Below, piece after piece: positions 1 to 9,154 of a stretch of 64,000 nt of DNA. The DNA is taken from positions 26,325 to 90,324 of the forward strand of contig NZ_JACDRR010000029.1 in the NCBI RefSeq assembly GCF_013449375.1, in the 5' to 3' direction. The notes under the pieces were generated by a model that worked only from the letters and a program-made list of their open reading frames with translations, made no database searches and had not been told where the DNA came from. Each line of letters opens with the position of its first letter. The first letter of the stretch is position 1. This DNA comes from Pectobacterium sp. CFBP8739. Its GTDB lineage: Bacteria; Pseudomonadota; Gammaproteobacteria; Enterobacterales; Enterobacteriaceae. The translations under genes were made by a program, and so were the position numbers.

Positions 1-285
1 CTCATGCTTCAGTTGGAAGAAACGTTGGATCGGTTTGAGGGTGATGCCGACATCGATTACGAAACCAATGGCGGCGTGATGACGCTGAGTTTTGAGAATG
101 GCAGCAAAATCGTGATTAATCGGCAGGAGCCGCTGCACCAAATCTGGCTGGCGACCAAAGCAGGTGGTTACCACTTCAACCTTCAGGACGCACGCTGGAT
201 ATGCGATCGCAGCGGTGAGGATTTCATCGCGCTGCTGTCATCAGCCTGTTCGGCTCAAGCTGGGGAAACCGTTCACTTCGGATAA
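1..285 (+). CDS. cyaY: Frataxin-like iron donor CyaY, 5' end cut by window edge
   Basis: This is the bacterial frataxin, an acidic iron-binding protein that modulates Fe-S cluster assembly by IscS. The reading frame is open from base 1, and an internal Met lies at base 4. The family is about 106 residues and only about 94 are present, so the true start lies upstream of the window. The C-terminal half is closely related to E. coli CyaY, including the conserved INRQEPLHQ(I/V)WLATK and WICDRSGE stretches and the acidic D/E-rich first helix. As in E. coli, it sits tail-to-tail with the cyaA side of the locus, but here an MFS gene intervenes. Confidence 0.95.
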   Translation, partial: LMLQLEETLDRFEGDADIDYETNGGVMTLSFENGSKIVINRQEPLHQIWLATKAGGYHFNLQDARWICDRSGEDFIALLSSACSAQAGETVHFG

Positions 286-322
286 CAGTCATCTTTTCAA
301 TGGCACCGCGCTGCACCGTACC

Positions 323-1495
323 TCAGCGCCGCCCCAGTAATACCAGGGCCAGTAGCAGTAACAACAGCATGCCGATACCGACCATATTCACCAGCGGCCA
401 GCCGCTGGTCAGTGCCATCAGGCTCCCGGCAGACAGCGAAGCCAACGCATTAGGTACGTAAATCATCAGCGAATTAATGCCCTGTAAACGGGATTTATGC
501 ACCGAATGCGTAAAGGCGTTGAGCATAAATGTCCCGCCGTTAAACATAAACGCCCACCCGATGCCGAACAGTGCCAGTGAAAAGAGGAAGTGCCAGAACG
601 TCAAACCACTCAGCGCGATCGCCACGCCAACCACGTTACATACCATGCCAATCGCCACCACCTGAATCGGCGTCAGCCGTTTCGCCAGCAGCACTAACAG
701 CAGCGCTGGCGCATACATGGCGACAAAGTGCCATTGCAGCACCGTCGCGCTATGGCTGACGGAAAAGTGGTGCAGGTGCATCGCCAGCGGCACTGAATTC
801 ATTAATAGCGTCATCACCACAAACCCGATAGAACAGCTCGCCGTTCCCAAGACAAACGCCCGACTTTTCAGGATGGACGATAGCGGTTCACTACGCTGAG
901 CGTTAGCCGTGGCAACGGACATCGGTGGCAGTTTAAGACCAAGCAACAGCAGTGATGTGATGACGCAGATGAGCGCCGCCGCGATAAAACTGCCGAAAAA
1001 CGGGTACGACGCCCAGAGCTGAGACGATTGACTCGCCGCGAACGGACCGAGGAAGCCCCCCAGAATGCCGCCGCTGATCACCCAGGAAATGGCACGATTT
1101 TTCTGCTGATTATCGGTAAAAATTTCAGCCGCAGCGAAACGATAGTATTGATTAAAAGCGCAGGACATCCCCAGAACAAACGTCGAGAACACAAAGAGGA
1201 AGAAGCTGTGCAGCACAATCGCCAGCGCCGCCAACAGCGCCCCTGCCAACCCGATCAGCGTGCCGATAATGAACGCATTACGCCTGCCATATTTTGTCAT
1301 CAGCGACGAAACGGCGTAAATCATCAGCGCCGCACCGCACACCGTCGCGGTAATCGGCAGCGTGGTCAACAGCGGAACCGGCGTCATGGATACGCCAACC
1401 AGCGTAGAACACAGCGTCATCAGGGAAATAATACTGCCGGTCAGCCCTTGTCCGAGCGCCAGCAGTATCAGGTTTCGGCGTTGCAACGAATTCAT
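323..1495 (-). CDS. MFS transporter, substrate unknown
   Basis: This 390-residue, very hydrophobic protein has about 12 predicted membrane segments. An MFS-like loop between TM2 and TM3 (SLMTKYGRRNAFIIG, about residues 64-78) matches the family A-motif style. It is therefore an inner-membrane secondary transporter, but the substrate cannot be read from the sequence. It starts only 45 bp after the cyaA stop on the same strand, so read-through from cyaA is possible. E. coli has no gene at this position between cyaA and cyaY, which makes this an accessory gene within a conserved locus. Confidence 0.85.
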   Translation of the reverse strand: MNSLQRRNLILLALGQGLTGSIISLMTLCSTLVGVSMTPVPLLTTLPITATVCGAALMIYAVSSLMTKYGRRNAFIIGTLIGLAGALLAALAIVLHSFFLFVFSTFVLGMSCAFNQYYRFAAAEIFTDNQQKNRAISWVISGGILGGFLGPFAASQSSQLWASYPFFGSFIAAALICVITSLLLLGLKLPPMSVATANAQRSEPLSSILKSRAFVLGTASCSIGFVVMTLLMNSVPLAMHLHHFSVSHSATVLQWHFVAMYAPALLLVLLAKRLTPIQVVAIGMVCNVVGVAIALSGLTFWHFLFSLALFGIGWAFMFNGGTFMLNAFTHSVHKSRLQGINSLMIYVPNALASLSAGSLMALTSGWPLVNMVGIGMLLLLLLALVLLGRR

Positions 1496-1540
1496 CAGTA
1501 CATCCCTTTCTAAATACGCTGAAAGCCGAATATTGAGTGG

Positions 1541-4099
1541 TTATAAAATCTGTAGTCGCTGCTTCATGGTCATCACTTCATCATCCACGACTGGCGTAAT
1601 GCACAGATGGGAAAGCGCGCTGCTGCGGAATGGAATAACCTGCGAGCGACCGTCCAACTGCACGATTTGGTAGAACTGTGGCAGGTTGAAATTGATAAAG
1701 CTGGAGCCGTAAGTAAAGCGATCGTGCGAAGACGAATAGAAGCGGCTGACATCACGCACCAGCTCTTCTTTACTACCTTCGCAATGGTGATACACCTCAA
1801 CGCGATTCGATTCATCCAGAATATAGATATTAAAGCCCTGATTCTCTGTCAGATCTTCAAAGAAGAACTGGATGATCCCTTCACTGGCGACGCCATCGAC
1901 CACTGGCGGTAAATGGATATGGTTGGTTTCAACCTGAACCGGCTGGCCTTGCAGTTTGTTGTTGGAAATCGCGCCATAAAACTCGACCGCATTTTCCAGC
2001 TTCTGCACCGATACACTCAGCCGCTCGAAGAACAAGCCCCAGGTTTGCCCCGCCACTTTCACGGCTTTGAAACGCCCAGGTTCTTGCTGACGCGTACTGG
2101 TCAGGCGCAGCTCAATGCATTCTGACACCAGTTGCTGAACACGGGTACGAATCAGCCCGCGTAGGTGCTGGCTGTAGCAGAACACTTCCAGTGATTCCGG
2201 CAGCGCCGCATCCTGATGCATTTTGCCCAGAATGGTTTTCAGCGCTTCCAACACCGCCTGCTCGCCGCTGAAATGCAGAGTACGCACTTCGTTCCACGAG
2301 TTGCGATACAGCAGGTCGATACTGCCGACCAGACACTGCTGCTGCTGACCGAAGCTGAACACATCCAGATGACGGAAATCGAAATGCACCACCTGATTGC
2401 GAAAAGCCGCGGTCGGATCATGTTCCAGATTGACGATAATCGCCAGATGGCGAATTTCACACGGGCTGTACAGCGCCTTCGGCGTGGGGGCAGGCAGACG
2501 CAGCGGGAAGTGGCTGGCTACGTCGTCCACCAGCGCTTGCAGGCGCGTGATGTCGCACAGCTCGTTGCCTTTAATATACAGGCGCGTGCTTGGCGTCAGC
2601 AGGCCATTAAAATAGGCCCACGCCACCAGTTTGTTCAGATAGCGGTTATATTCCAGCGGTTGATGGCTAACGATGGCATCCATCGACGGCGCCTGATTAT
2701 ACAGATACCAGCCCGAACGGTTCGCGCGACCCGGCGGAACATAGATAAAGGTTAAATTCGGCTCCGACAAATCGGGCGAAATTTGTGGGTTCAGCAGGGT
2801 AACTTTACCCGGCAGCGCTTCAAACGCAGCGTACAGTTTACGGGTCAACACACCGATATCCTGCGGGCTGGCGCTGACGCTCAGATTATTACGGCGGGCG
2901 AAGCGAATCAGGTTGCGATAGGTCTGCATCATCGCATCCAACAGCTCATTATGCGCTTCGCGTACCTGTTCGATTTTCCAGTTAGCGCGATTATCTAGCA
3001 TGGCCAGATGTTCGTCGCTCCATCCCCATTCTTGCACCAGTTGGCTCAGAATCTGGCGACGCCAGCCGACACAGGCTTTTTCTCTGGAGAGCTTTTCACA
3101 GACTTTTAAGTAGAAACATCGACGCGCCAGATCGAGGCGCGTGGGATCGTTAATCGCCGTCAGATAATGCGTCACGCGATCTAACATCATGCAATAAGGA
3201 TCCAGACCGAAGGAGACGATCTCGCCATCATGCAGACGTTTTTTAATCTCGGTAGACAGCAGACTGGTATCTGGGTATTCCCAAGAATAAGCTTCCAACA
3301 GCAGCGTTTTCAGTACGGCTTTATAAGGGGAATCGATGCTTTTATAGAGTTGCCAGAGACTCGCGCCGAAATACTCTTCTGCCGACAGCGTACTTAAGCC
3401 GCCTAAATCCATCCACTCGTTAGGTGCCAGCGCCCCCTGTGAGTACAGCGACAGCACATATTCGTCGTAGTGAGATTCTTCTTCGACCGGTACCATGTTC
3501 CACAGAATGCGTTTACCCGCCATACGCACGGCGGTCCGGTAGAATTCGTCGAGTAACAGGATATGCTGCGTGGTACCGCAGTCTTCACCGCTCAAGCTGC
3601 CGCTTTCATTGTGGCGGAAACGGCTTTCATCCATCAGGAAGAAGCTGACCTCAGCGCCTTGCGCCGCAGCCCACTGCTCCAGCAGCGTACATTTCTTCTG
3701 TAAGAGCTGGCGTTCTTCGCTGTCGAGCCAAGATTGGTGGCACACCCAGATATCGAGGTCAGAGCTACAGCTCTGCCCGATAGATGAGGTACTTCCCATG
3801 GAATAGATGCCCGTGATCGGCAGTTCGCCCTGCGGATGAGAACAGTCAAACTGACCCCAACGCAACGCAATGCCATCCAGGTACTGTTGTTGTTTTTCAT
3901 CAGGCGTGTGAGTGCAGATACCGTGAGGCACCTTGCCTTCAAGGTAGCCGGGCATCAACGGGTGATGATGATGTAATAAAATGGGCAGAAGACTGTAAAC
4001 CTGCTGAAAAGCGGGCTTCATTGCTCCCAGAGCACGGTCAACACGCAGTTGGTTGATCGCATCCAGTCTTTGCTTCAAAGTCTCGATGTAGAAGTACAA
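1541..4099 (-). CDS. cyaA: Class I adenylate cyclase, TTG start
   Basis: This 852-residue protein aligns over its full length with E. coli CyaA (848 residues). It makes cAMP from ATP for CRP-dependent catabolite control. The N-terminal catalytic half carries the class I nucleotidyltransferase signature [18 protein letters not shown] (about residues 102-119). The C-terminal half is the regulatory part that responds to the glucose phosphotransferase system. The start codon is TTG at 4097-4099, giving [18 protein letters not shown]. coli cyaA also uses UUG, a known limit on its expression. It is divergent from hemC, with a CRP site in the shared upstream region. Confidence 0.97.
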   Translation of the reverse strand: MYFYIETLKQRLDAINQLRVDRALGAMKPAFQQVYSLLPILLHHHHPLMPGYLEGKVPHGICTHTPDEKQQQYLDGIALRWGQFDCSHPQGELPITGIYSMGSTSSIGQSCSSDLDIWVCHQSWLDSEERQLLQKKCTLLEQWAAAQGAEVSFFLMDESRFRHNESGSLSGEDCGTTQHILLLDEFYRTAVRMAGKRILWNMVPVEEESHYDEYVLSLYSQGALAPNEWMDLGGLSTLSAEEYFGASLWQLYKSIDSPYKAVLKTLLLEAYSWEYPDTSLLSTEIKKRLHDGEIVSFGLDPYCMMLDRVTHYLTAINDPTRLDLARRCFYLKVCEKLSREKACVGWRRQILSQLVQEWGWSDEHLAMLDNRANWKIEQVREAHNELLDAMMQTYRNLIRFARRNNLSVSASPQDIGVLTRKLYAAFEALPGKVTLLNPQISPDLSEPNLTFIYVPPGRANRSGWYLYNQAPSMDAIVSHQPLEYNRYLNKLVAWAYFNGLLTPSTRLYIKGNELCDITRLQALVDDVASHFPLRLPAPTPKALYSPCEIRHLAIIVNLEHDPTAAFRNQVVHFDFRHLDVFSFGQQQQCLVGSIDLLYRNSWNEVRTLHFSGEQAVLEALKTILGKMHQDAALPESLEVFCYSQHLRGLIRTRVQQLVSECIELRLTSTRQQEPGRFKAVKVAGQTWGLFFERLSVSVQKLENAVEFYGAISNNKLQGQPVQVETNHIHLPPVVDGVASEGIIQFFFEDLTENQGFNIYILDESNRVEVYHHCEGSKEELVRDVSRFYSSSHDRFTYGSSFINFNLPQFYQIVQLDGRSQVIPFRSSALSHLCITPVVDDEVMTMKQRLQIL

Positions 4100-4435
4100 G
4101 ACAGTTTCGCCTGATTTATCCCAGTGCCTAGAAAAACCCCGTGTTCCAAATCCGCCATAATGAAATTAGAAGAATGTTTAGCGAATTATTGCTGGAAACG
4201 TGATCAATTTAACACCTTGCTGAATGGGCGTAAAGAAAGTAAAGAAAGTTAGACTTATCTATCTTGCTTTATTGCGAATTTACCTACCCAACTGCATCAG
4301 CACGGCTTCCTATCTCTGTGTATGCGGCACCCGAATTTCAGACCGTTTTAAAAGGCGCACCGCTAATGCCCACAACCTGACACCAACGCACCATCAATGA
4401 TACGATGGCGGAAAATGATAAAAACGGTATCAAGC
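4100..4435. promoter_or_regulatory. Divergent cyaA/hemC control region
   Basis: This 336-bp gene-free stretch separates the divergent cyaA and hemC starts and must hold both promoters. The only element I can assign is the CRP site at 4196-4217. No ORF of note and no tRNA were seen. An in-frame ATG at 4397 would extend HemC by 13 residues, but family alignment favours 4436. Confidence 0.7.
4196..4217 (-). promoter_or_regulatory. CRP-cAMP binding site upstream of cyaA
   Basis: Read on the plus strand the core is CGTGA-TCAATT-TAACA, against the CRP consensus TGTGA-N6-TCACA. As I recall it, the CRP site upstream of E. coli cyaA, through which cAMP-CRP represses cyaA, has nearly this sequence. 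It lies about 97 bp upstream of the TTG start. The match is seen; the repression role is inferred from E. coli. Confidence 0.75.
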
Positions 4436-5377
4436 ATGTTAGCCAATATTATTAGAATTGCCACCCGACAAAGCCCGCTCGCCCTGTGGCAAGCACGATA
4501 TGTTCAGCAGTGTCTGAATCACCTCTACCCAGATTTACACGTTGAGCTGGTGCCGATGGTCACCCGCGGCGACATCATCCTAGATACGCCACTGGCAAAG
4601 GTTGGCGGTAAGGGATTGTTTGTTAAAGAACTGGAATTAGCGCTGCTTGAAGGGCGCGCTGATATTGCCGTCCACTCCATGAAAGATGTGCCCGTCGAAT
4701 TCCCTGATGGCCTCGGTCTGACCACGATTTGCGAACGCGATGACCCGCGCGACGCATTCGTTTCCAACCGTTACGACAGCCTCGAACAGTTACCGGAAGG
4801 CAGCTGTGTCGGCACGTCCAGCCTGCGTCGCCAGTGTCAGTTGCGTGCCCGACGCCCCGACCTGGTGATTCGTGATTTACGTGGCAATGTCGGAACACGC
4901 CTGTCAAAACTGGATAGCGGCGACTACGACGCCATTATTCTTGCCGTCGCCGGTCTGAAACGCCTCGGCCTCGAAGAACGTATTCGCAGCGCCTTGAGCC
5001 CAGAAGAATCTCTGCCCGCCGTCGGACAAGGCGCTATCGGCATCGAATGTCGTTTGGATGACGATCGCATCCGCCAACTCCTTGCCCCACTCAACCACCC
5101 CGCTACCGCCGCCCGCGTCTTGGCTGAACGCGCCATGAATGTGCGTCTTGAAGGTGGCTGTCAGGTGCCGATTGGCAGCTATGCCGAACTGGAAGGCGAT
5201 ACACTGTGGCTGCGTGCGCTGGTTGGAGCCCCAGACGGCAGCCAAATGATCGTCGGTGAACGTAGAGGAAGCGCCTCCGATGCCGAACAACTCGGGATTG
5301 CACTGGCTGAAGAGCTGTTAGCAAAAGGAGCCAGCGCCATCCTTCAAGCCGTTTATCAAGGGTCAAGCTCATCATGA
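4436..5377 (+). CDS. hemC: Hydroxymethylbilane synthase (porphobilinogen deaminase)
   Basis: HemC polymerises four porphobilinogen molecules into hydroxymethylbilane in tetrapyrrole synthesis. It has 313 residues from the ATG at 4436, the same length as E. coli HemC. The start is chosen because [20 protein letters not shown] matches the family N-terminus; the upstream ATG at 4397 adds non-conserved residues. The Cys in [12 protein letters not shown] (about residue 242) binds the dipyrromethane cofactor. The catalytic-site Arg/Asp regions ([20 protein letters not shown]) are present. It is the first gene of hemCDXY, and its stop overlaps the hemD start by 4 bp. Confidence 0.97.
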   Translation: MLANIIRIATRQSPLALWQARYVQQCLNHLYPDLHVELVPMVTRGDIILDTPLAKVGGKGLFVKELELALLEGRADIAVHSMKDVPVEFPDGLGLTTICERDDPRDAFVSNRYDSLEQLPEGSCVGTSSLRRQCQLRARRPDLVIRDLRGNVGTRLSKLDSGDYDAIILAVAGLKRLGLEERIRSALSPEESLPAVGQGAIGIECRLDDDRIRQLLAPLNHPATAARVLAERAMNVRLEGGCQVPIGSYAELEGDTLWLRALVGAPDGSQMIVGERRGSASDAEQLGIALAEELLAKGASAILQAVYQGSSSS

Positions 5378-6114
5378 CGATTCTGGTTACCCGTCCGTCA
5401 CCAACTGGCGAACAACTGGTGACCCGTTTAAGAAAGCTTGGCTATCACGCCTGGCACAGTCCGCTGATCGAGTTTTCACCCGGACGAGAACTTGCCAGCT
5501 TGCCAACACTGTTACAGACGCTGCGCGCCGACGATCTGGTGTTTGCACTCTCACAACATGCGATTCACTACGCCGATCCGATGCTGGCACGAGCGGGCAT
5601 CAGTTGGCCTGCCCATCTCGCTTATTATGCGATTGGTCGCACCACAGCACTGGCGCTGCATAAAATCAGCGCACACCCAGTAACCTATCCGCCTGAGCGC
5701 GAAACCAGCGAAACGCTCCTACAACTTCCTGGCCTGCAAGATGTTTCCGGTAAACGCGCATTATTGCTGCGCGGCAACGGCGGCAGGGAACTGCTGGGAG
5801 AAACGCTAACCGAACGCGGCGCACAGGTGACCTACTGTGAATGTTATCAGCGTAGAGACGTTCACTATGACGGGCTAGAGCAAAGCCGCCACTGGCAACA
5901 AATAGGCATCGACAAACTGGTGATCACCAGCGGAGAAATGCTACAACGGATCTATACTTTAGTACCTGATTACTATCGGGCTTCTTGGTTACTCGGCTGC
6001 CAACTGATCGTCGTCAGCGAACGGCTGGCAGAACAGGCCCGTCAGCTTGGCTGGTGTGATATCCGAGTGGCTGATAACGCCGATAACGATGCGCTCGTGC
6101 GCGCACTACAATAA
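5374..6114 (+). CDS. hemD: Uroporphyrinogen-III synthase
   Basis: HemD closes hydroxymethylbilane to uroporphyrinogen III with inversion of ring D. It has 246 residues, the usual length, and starts [15 protein letters not shown]. The family is poorly conserved. The main support is this N-terminal motif, the late (I/L)VITSGE segment (about residues 188-193), and the position directly after hemC with an ATGA overlap that implies translational coupling. Confidence 0.95.
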   Translation: MTILVTRPSPTGEQLVTRLRKLGYHAWHSPLIEFSPGRELASLPTLLQTLRADDLVFALSQHAIHYADPMLARAGISWPAHLAYYAIGRTTALALHKISAHPVTYPPERETSETLLQLPGLQDVSGKRALLLRGNGGRELLGETLTERGAQVTYCECYQRRDVHYDGLEQSRHWQQIGIDKLVITSGEMLQRIYTLVPDYYRASWLLGCQLIVVSERLAEQARQLGWCDIRVADNADNDALVRALQ

Positions 6115-6137
6115 ACCTGATCATGGGATGTACCATT

Positions 6138-7262
6138 ATGACGGAACACAATACCCCCACAGCTCCATCCGACGAGGTTGCTGAACGGGTTGAACCCGCG
6201 CATCAGCAGCAGGATCACGCACCGCAACCCAAACGCAGTGGTGCCGTGCTGGGGGGCATCGCAATTGTGATTGCACTGGCCATAGGCGCAGGGTTGTATT
6301 ACCACGGCCACCAGCAGGCGCAGAAAGAAAATGCCACGGTTCAACGTCTGGAAGCGCAGTTCAACGCATTGCAGCAACAGCATAAGCAAGAGCAACAGCA
6401 GTGGCTGGACGCTCAGCAGCAGCAAAGCAAAGCGCAGGACACGGCTACACAGCGTCTGGAGGCGCTAACACGTCAGTCAGATGAACTGCGCGATAAACTG
6501 GCGGCACTTTCCAGCCATGACACCAATACCTGGCTGATCGCTCAGGCGGATTTTCTGGTAAAACTGGCAGGACGTAAGCTGTGGAGCGACAAAGACGTCA
6601 CCACCGCAGGCGCGTTGCTGAAAAGCGCGGACGCAAGCTTGGCGGAAATGAACGATCCCAGCCTGATAGAAATCCGCCGCGCGCTGACCAGCGACATCGG
6701 AGCGCTGGCAGGCGTGAGCCAGGTGGATTTTGACGGCATCATCCTGAAAGTGAATCAGCTCACCGACCAGTTGGACAACTTGCAGCTCGCCGATAACAGC
6801 ACCGATGAAGCGCCAATGGACGCCAACAGTACAGAACTGTCCGCCTCCTTGAGCGAATGGCGACAAAATCTCAGCAAGAGCTGGCACAATTTCATGGCGG
6901 ATTTTATCACCATTCGCCGTCGCGACAGCGCTGCCGAACCGTTGCTGGCGCCCAATCAGGATGTGTACCTGCGTGAGAATATCCGTTCACGCTTGCTGGT
7001 TGCCGCCCAAGCTATTCCTCGTCACCAGAATGAAGTGTACAAACAGTCGCTGGAAACGGCCGCAACCTGGGTTCGTGCCTACTTCGATACCACCGATCCC
7101 ACAACGCAGGCCTTTTTGGATCAGCTCGATGCCTTAAGCCAACAGTCGGTTTCACTGGATGTCCCAATGGAGCTACAAAGCCAAGCGCTGCTGGAAAAAC
7201 TGATGCAAACGCGCGTTCGTAACCTGCTGGCTCAGGCGCCAGCCACGCAGCAGGGGGAATGA
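6138..7262 (+). CDS. hemX: HemX, single-pass membrane protein of the hem operon
   Basis: The protein is 374 residues from the ATG at 6138 ([10 protein letters not shown]), which matches the E. coli HemX N-terminus; an upstream in-frame ATG at 6123 is less likely. A charged, Pro-rich cytoplasmic tail is followed by one membrane segment (about residues 36-56). A Gln-rich coiled coil comes next (about 60-125), then a helical periplasmic domain. It was once annotated as a uroporphyrinogen methyltransferase, but it lacks that enzyme's motifs and its function is unproven. It overlaps the hemY region by a few bases. Confidence 0.9.
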   Translation: MTEHNTPTAPSDEVAERVEPAHQQQDHAPQPKRSGAVLGGIAIVIALAIGAGLYYHGHQQAQKENATVQRLEAQFNALQQQHKQEQQQWLDAQQQQSKAQDTATQRLEALTRQSDELRDKLAALSSHDTNTWLIAQADFLVKLAGRKLWSDKDVTTAGALLKSADASLAEMNDPSLIEIRRALTSDIGALAGVSQVDFDGIILKVNQLTDQLDNLQLADNSTDEAPMDANSTELSASLSEWRQNLSKSWHNFMADFITIRRRDSAAEPLLAPNQDVYLRENIRSRLLVAAQAIPRHQNEVYKQSLETAATWVRAYFDTTDPTTQAFLDQLDALSQQSVSLDVPMELQSQALLEKLMQTRVRNLLAQAPATQQGE

Positions 7263-7264
7263 GC

Positions 7265-8458
7265 ATGCTAAAAGTCTTATTGCTGTTCCTGATCCTGATC
7301 GCTGGCGTTGTGATCGGCCCGATCGTCGCGGGTCACCAAGGCTACGTTCTGATCCAGACGGATGATTATGATATTCAAACCAGCGTGACCGGTCTGGTCA
7401 TTATGCTGGTGCTGTTTTTCCTCGCCTTTCTGGCAGTGGAATGGGTACTCCGCCGGCTCTTTCGTACCGGATCCCGCACGCGCGGCTGGTTCCTCGGTCG
7501 CAAACGCACTCGCGCCAGAAAGCAAACCAAAGCCGCGTTGCTCAAGCTGGCCGAAGGGGATTATTTACAGGTAGAGAAGCTACTGACGCGTAATGCCGAT
7601 CATGCCGAGCAGCCCGTGGTGAACTACCTGCTGGCAGCCGAAGCCGCCCAACAGCGCGGTGACGAATTCCGCACCAAACAATATCTGGAGCGTGCCGCCG
7701 AGGTTGCAGATACCGATCAGCTTCCGGTGGATATTACGCGCGTGCGTATTCAGCTAGCGCGTAATGAAGATCATGCCGCACGTCACGGCGTGGACAAACT
7801 GCTGGAAGTTGCGCCCCGCCACCCAGAGGTGCTGCGTTTGGCGGAGCAGGCTTTCCTGCGTACTCACGCCTATAGTGCGCTGCTGGATATTCTGCCTGCG
7901 ATGCGCAAGATCAACCTGTACCCTGAAGAACGTTTGCTGGATCTACAGCAGCAGGCCTATATCGGCCTGATGAATCAGGCAATGGCGGATGGCGGCAGCG
8001 AAGGGCTGAAGTCGTGGTGGAACAATCAGAGCCGTAAAGTGCGCCATGAGATTCCGCTTCAGGTCGCAATGGCTGAGCATTTGATCGAATGTGACGATCA
8101 TGATACCGCTCAGAAGATCATTCTCGACGGCCTGAAACGTCAATATGACGAGCGGTTGATCCTGTTGATGCCACGCCTCAAAGCCGGAAACCCGGAACAA
8201 CTGGAAAAAGTGCTACACCAGTACATCAAGCAGCAAGGAGCAACCCCGCTGTTGAGCAGCACGTTAGGACAATTGCTGATGAGACACGGCGAATGGCAGC
8301 AGGCCAGCGACGCCTTCCGTACTGCGCTGGAGCTCCGCCCGGACGCTTATGATTATGCCTGGCGCGCCGACGCTCTCGATCGGTTGCGTCTGCCGGATGA
8401 AGCAGCACAAATGCGGCGCCAAGGGTTACTGCTCACGCTACAGCAGCCTGCCGACTGA
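7265..8458 (+). CDS. hemY: HemY, membrane-anchored TPR protein of the hem operon
   Basis: This 397-residue protein is closely similar to E. coli HemY along its length. Two membrane segments at the N-terminus (about 1-20 and 40-62) are followed by tetratricopeptide-like helices (LAEGDYLQVEKLL, NYLLAAEAAQQRGDE). It is not the protoporphyrinogen oxidase of Gram-positive bacteria that shares the name; its exact role in haem supply is unsettled. Two starts are possible: ATG 7259 overlaps the hemX stop, and ATG 7265 gives the E. coli-like MLKVLLLF. A terminator follows at 8480. Confidence 0.92.
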   Translation: MLKVLLLFLILIAGVVIGPIVAGHQGYVLIQTDDYDIQTSVTGLVIMLVLFFLAFLAVEWVLRRLFRTGSRTRGWFLGRKRTRARKQTKAALLKLAEGDYLQVEKLLTRNADHAEQPVVNYLLAAEAAQQRGDEFRTKQYLERAAEVADTDQLPVDITRVRIQLARNEDHAARHGVDKLLEVAPRHPEVLRLAEQAFLRTHAYSALLDILPAMRKINLYPEERLLDLQQQAYIGLMNQAMADGGSEGLKSWWNNQSRKVRHEIPLQVAMAEHLIECDDHDTAQKIILDGLKRQYDERLILLMPRLKAGNPEQLEKVLHQYIKQQGATPLLSSTLGQLLMRHGEWQQASDAFRTALELRPDAYDYAWRADALDRLRLPDEAAQMRRQGLLLTLQQPAD

Positions 8459-8479
8459 TCGCTACGCCATCCCTTTCAT

Positions 8480-8510
8480 AAGGCTCCTTTTTGGAGCCTT
8501 TCTCTTTTTA
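8480..8510 (+). terminator. Rho-independent terminator of hemCDXY
   Basis: An 8-bp stem AAGGCTCC/GGAGCCTT with a TTTTT loop is followed by the T-rich tract TCTCTTTTTA, 21 bp after the hemY stop. Confidence 0.85.
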
Positions 8511-8579
8511 TGGGCTGTTTTTTATAAACGGCTTCATCTAGCACGACAGCAGACGGCGACCGAACATTTTCATCAGACG

Positions 8580-8790
8580 AAAAAAAACGCTTACCGATAA
8601 ACGGTAAGCGTTGAAAATATCAGGTCTGTCAGACAACAGAATGGTGCCTCACTCAACGTTATGTCCGGAAAGCCCGATGGAGATTGGCATCTTCATCTGG
8701 AGTTGGACGATAGGCACCTCAAATTGGCTCTGCGTCATTCCCAGGATTATGAAGCCGAAGCAAACATAGGAAGTGGAATGAGCATCTACC
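8580..8790 (-). ncRNA. glmZ: GlmZ small regulatory RNA
   Basis: GlmZ is an Hfq-dependent sRNA that activates glmS translation (glucosamine-6-phosphate synthase) and is processed by RNase E with RapZ. It lies immediately downstream of hemY, as in E. coli. The minus-strand transcript starts GTAGATGCTCATTCC like E. coli GlmZ. It contains the GGAATGACGCAGAGCC segment and the glmS-pairing core AACGTTGAGTGA (8649-8660), and ends in a strong terminator at 8581-8612. Length is about 210 nt against 207 in E. coli. No protein is encoded. The 5' end is placed by similarity and by the sigma-54 promoter spacing, so it may be off by a base or two. Confidence 0.93.
8581..8612 (-). terminator. GlmZ terminator
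   Basis: On the minus strand an 11-bp stem AACGCTTACCG/CGGTAAGCGTT with a short loop is followed by a run of eight T. This forms the 3' end of GlmZ. Confidence 0.92.
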
Positions 8791-8800
8791 CGTATATTTA

Positions 8801-8817
8801 AGCACGAATTATGCCAA
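8801..8817 (-). promoter_or_regulatory. Sigma-54 promoter of glmZ
   Basis: Minus-strand TTGGCATAATTCGTGCT has the invariant GG and GC separated by exactly 10 nt, as in the TGGCAC-N5-TTGC consensus. It lies 11-27 nt before the expected GlmZ 5' end. AT-rich hexamers overlap it, so an overlapping sigma-70 promoter, reported for some enterobacterial glmY/glmZ genes, cannot be excluded. Confidence 0.8.
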
Positions 8818-8950
8818 AACGCATTAATTTATTACCACCGCCTCTCAATTAAATGGTAACTCACTAATAATAAATGTTATTTTTATTTCTTCACGGGAAG
8901 AAAAGCAAACGTACACAAGGTGATAAAAACGAGACTCCGCTCACAAAATA

Positions 8951-8968
8951 TGTCGCTATTCAGAGACG
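8951..8968. promoter_or_regulatory. GlrR-type enhancer box (weak copy)
   Basis: TGTC-N10-GACG differs by one base from the GlrR half-site pattern TGTC-N10-GACA. It lies about 160 bp upstream of glmZ. Confidence 0.55.
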
Positions 8969-9013
8969 GATTTATCATAAAAAATATTAGTGATTATTAA
9001 TCAATGGGTTAAG

Positions 9014-9031
9014 TGTCTCTTTTTTGCGACA
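9014..9031. promoter_or_regulatory. GlrR enhancer box
   Basis: A perfect TGTC-N10-GACA lies about 225 bp upstream of glmZ. GlrR is the sigma-54 activator known to drive glmY, and in several enterobacteria also glmZ. Confidence 0.75.
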
Positions 9032-9046
9032 GCAAAACCCCTAGAG

Positions 9047-9064
9047 TGTCGTGTTTTTCCGACA
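9047..9064. promoter_or_regulatory. GlrR enhancer box
   Basis: A second perfect TGTC-N10-GACA starts 33 bp from the start of the previous copy, about three helical turns, so the two boxes lie on the same face of the DNA. Confidence 0.75.
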
Positions 9065-9154
9065 GCCCTATCAAAGCTGCTGATTCAATTTAGAAAAAGG
9101 GAAATATCCGCGCCGGAAAACAGACGCGGACAGAGTTGACTTAATGATAGGAGA

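Noticed and set aside
1028..1513. 161-residue plus-strand ORF
   Set aside because: It is antisense to the MFS gene, with a low-complexity Arg/Gln/His-rich translation typical of a shadow frame.
2216..2755. 179-residue plus-strand ORF
   Set aside because: It lies wholly antisense within cyaA and has no recognisable domain.
6342..6440. Gln-rich CAG/CAA run in hemX as a microsatellite of interest
   Set aside because: It encodes the expected Gln-rich coiled coil of HemX and is also Gln-rich in relatives.
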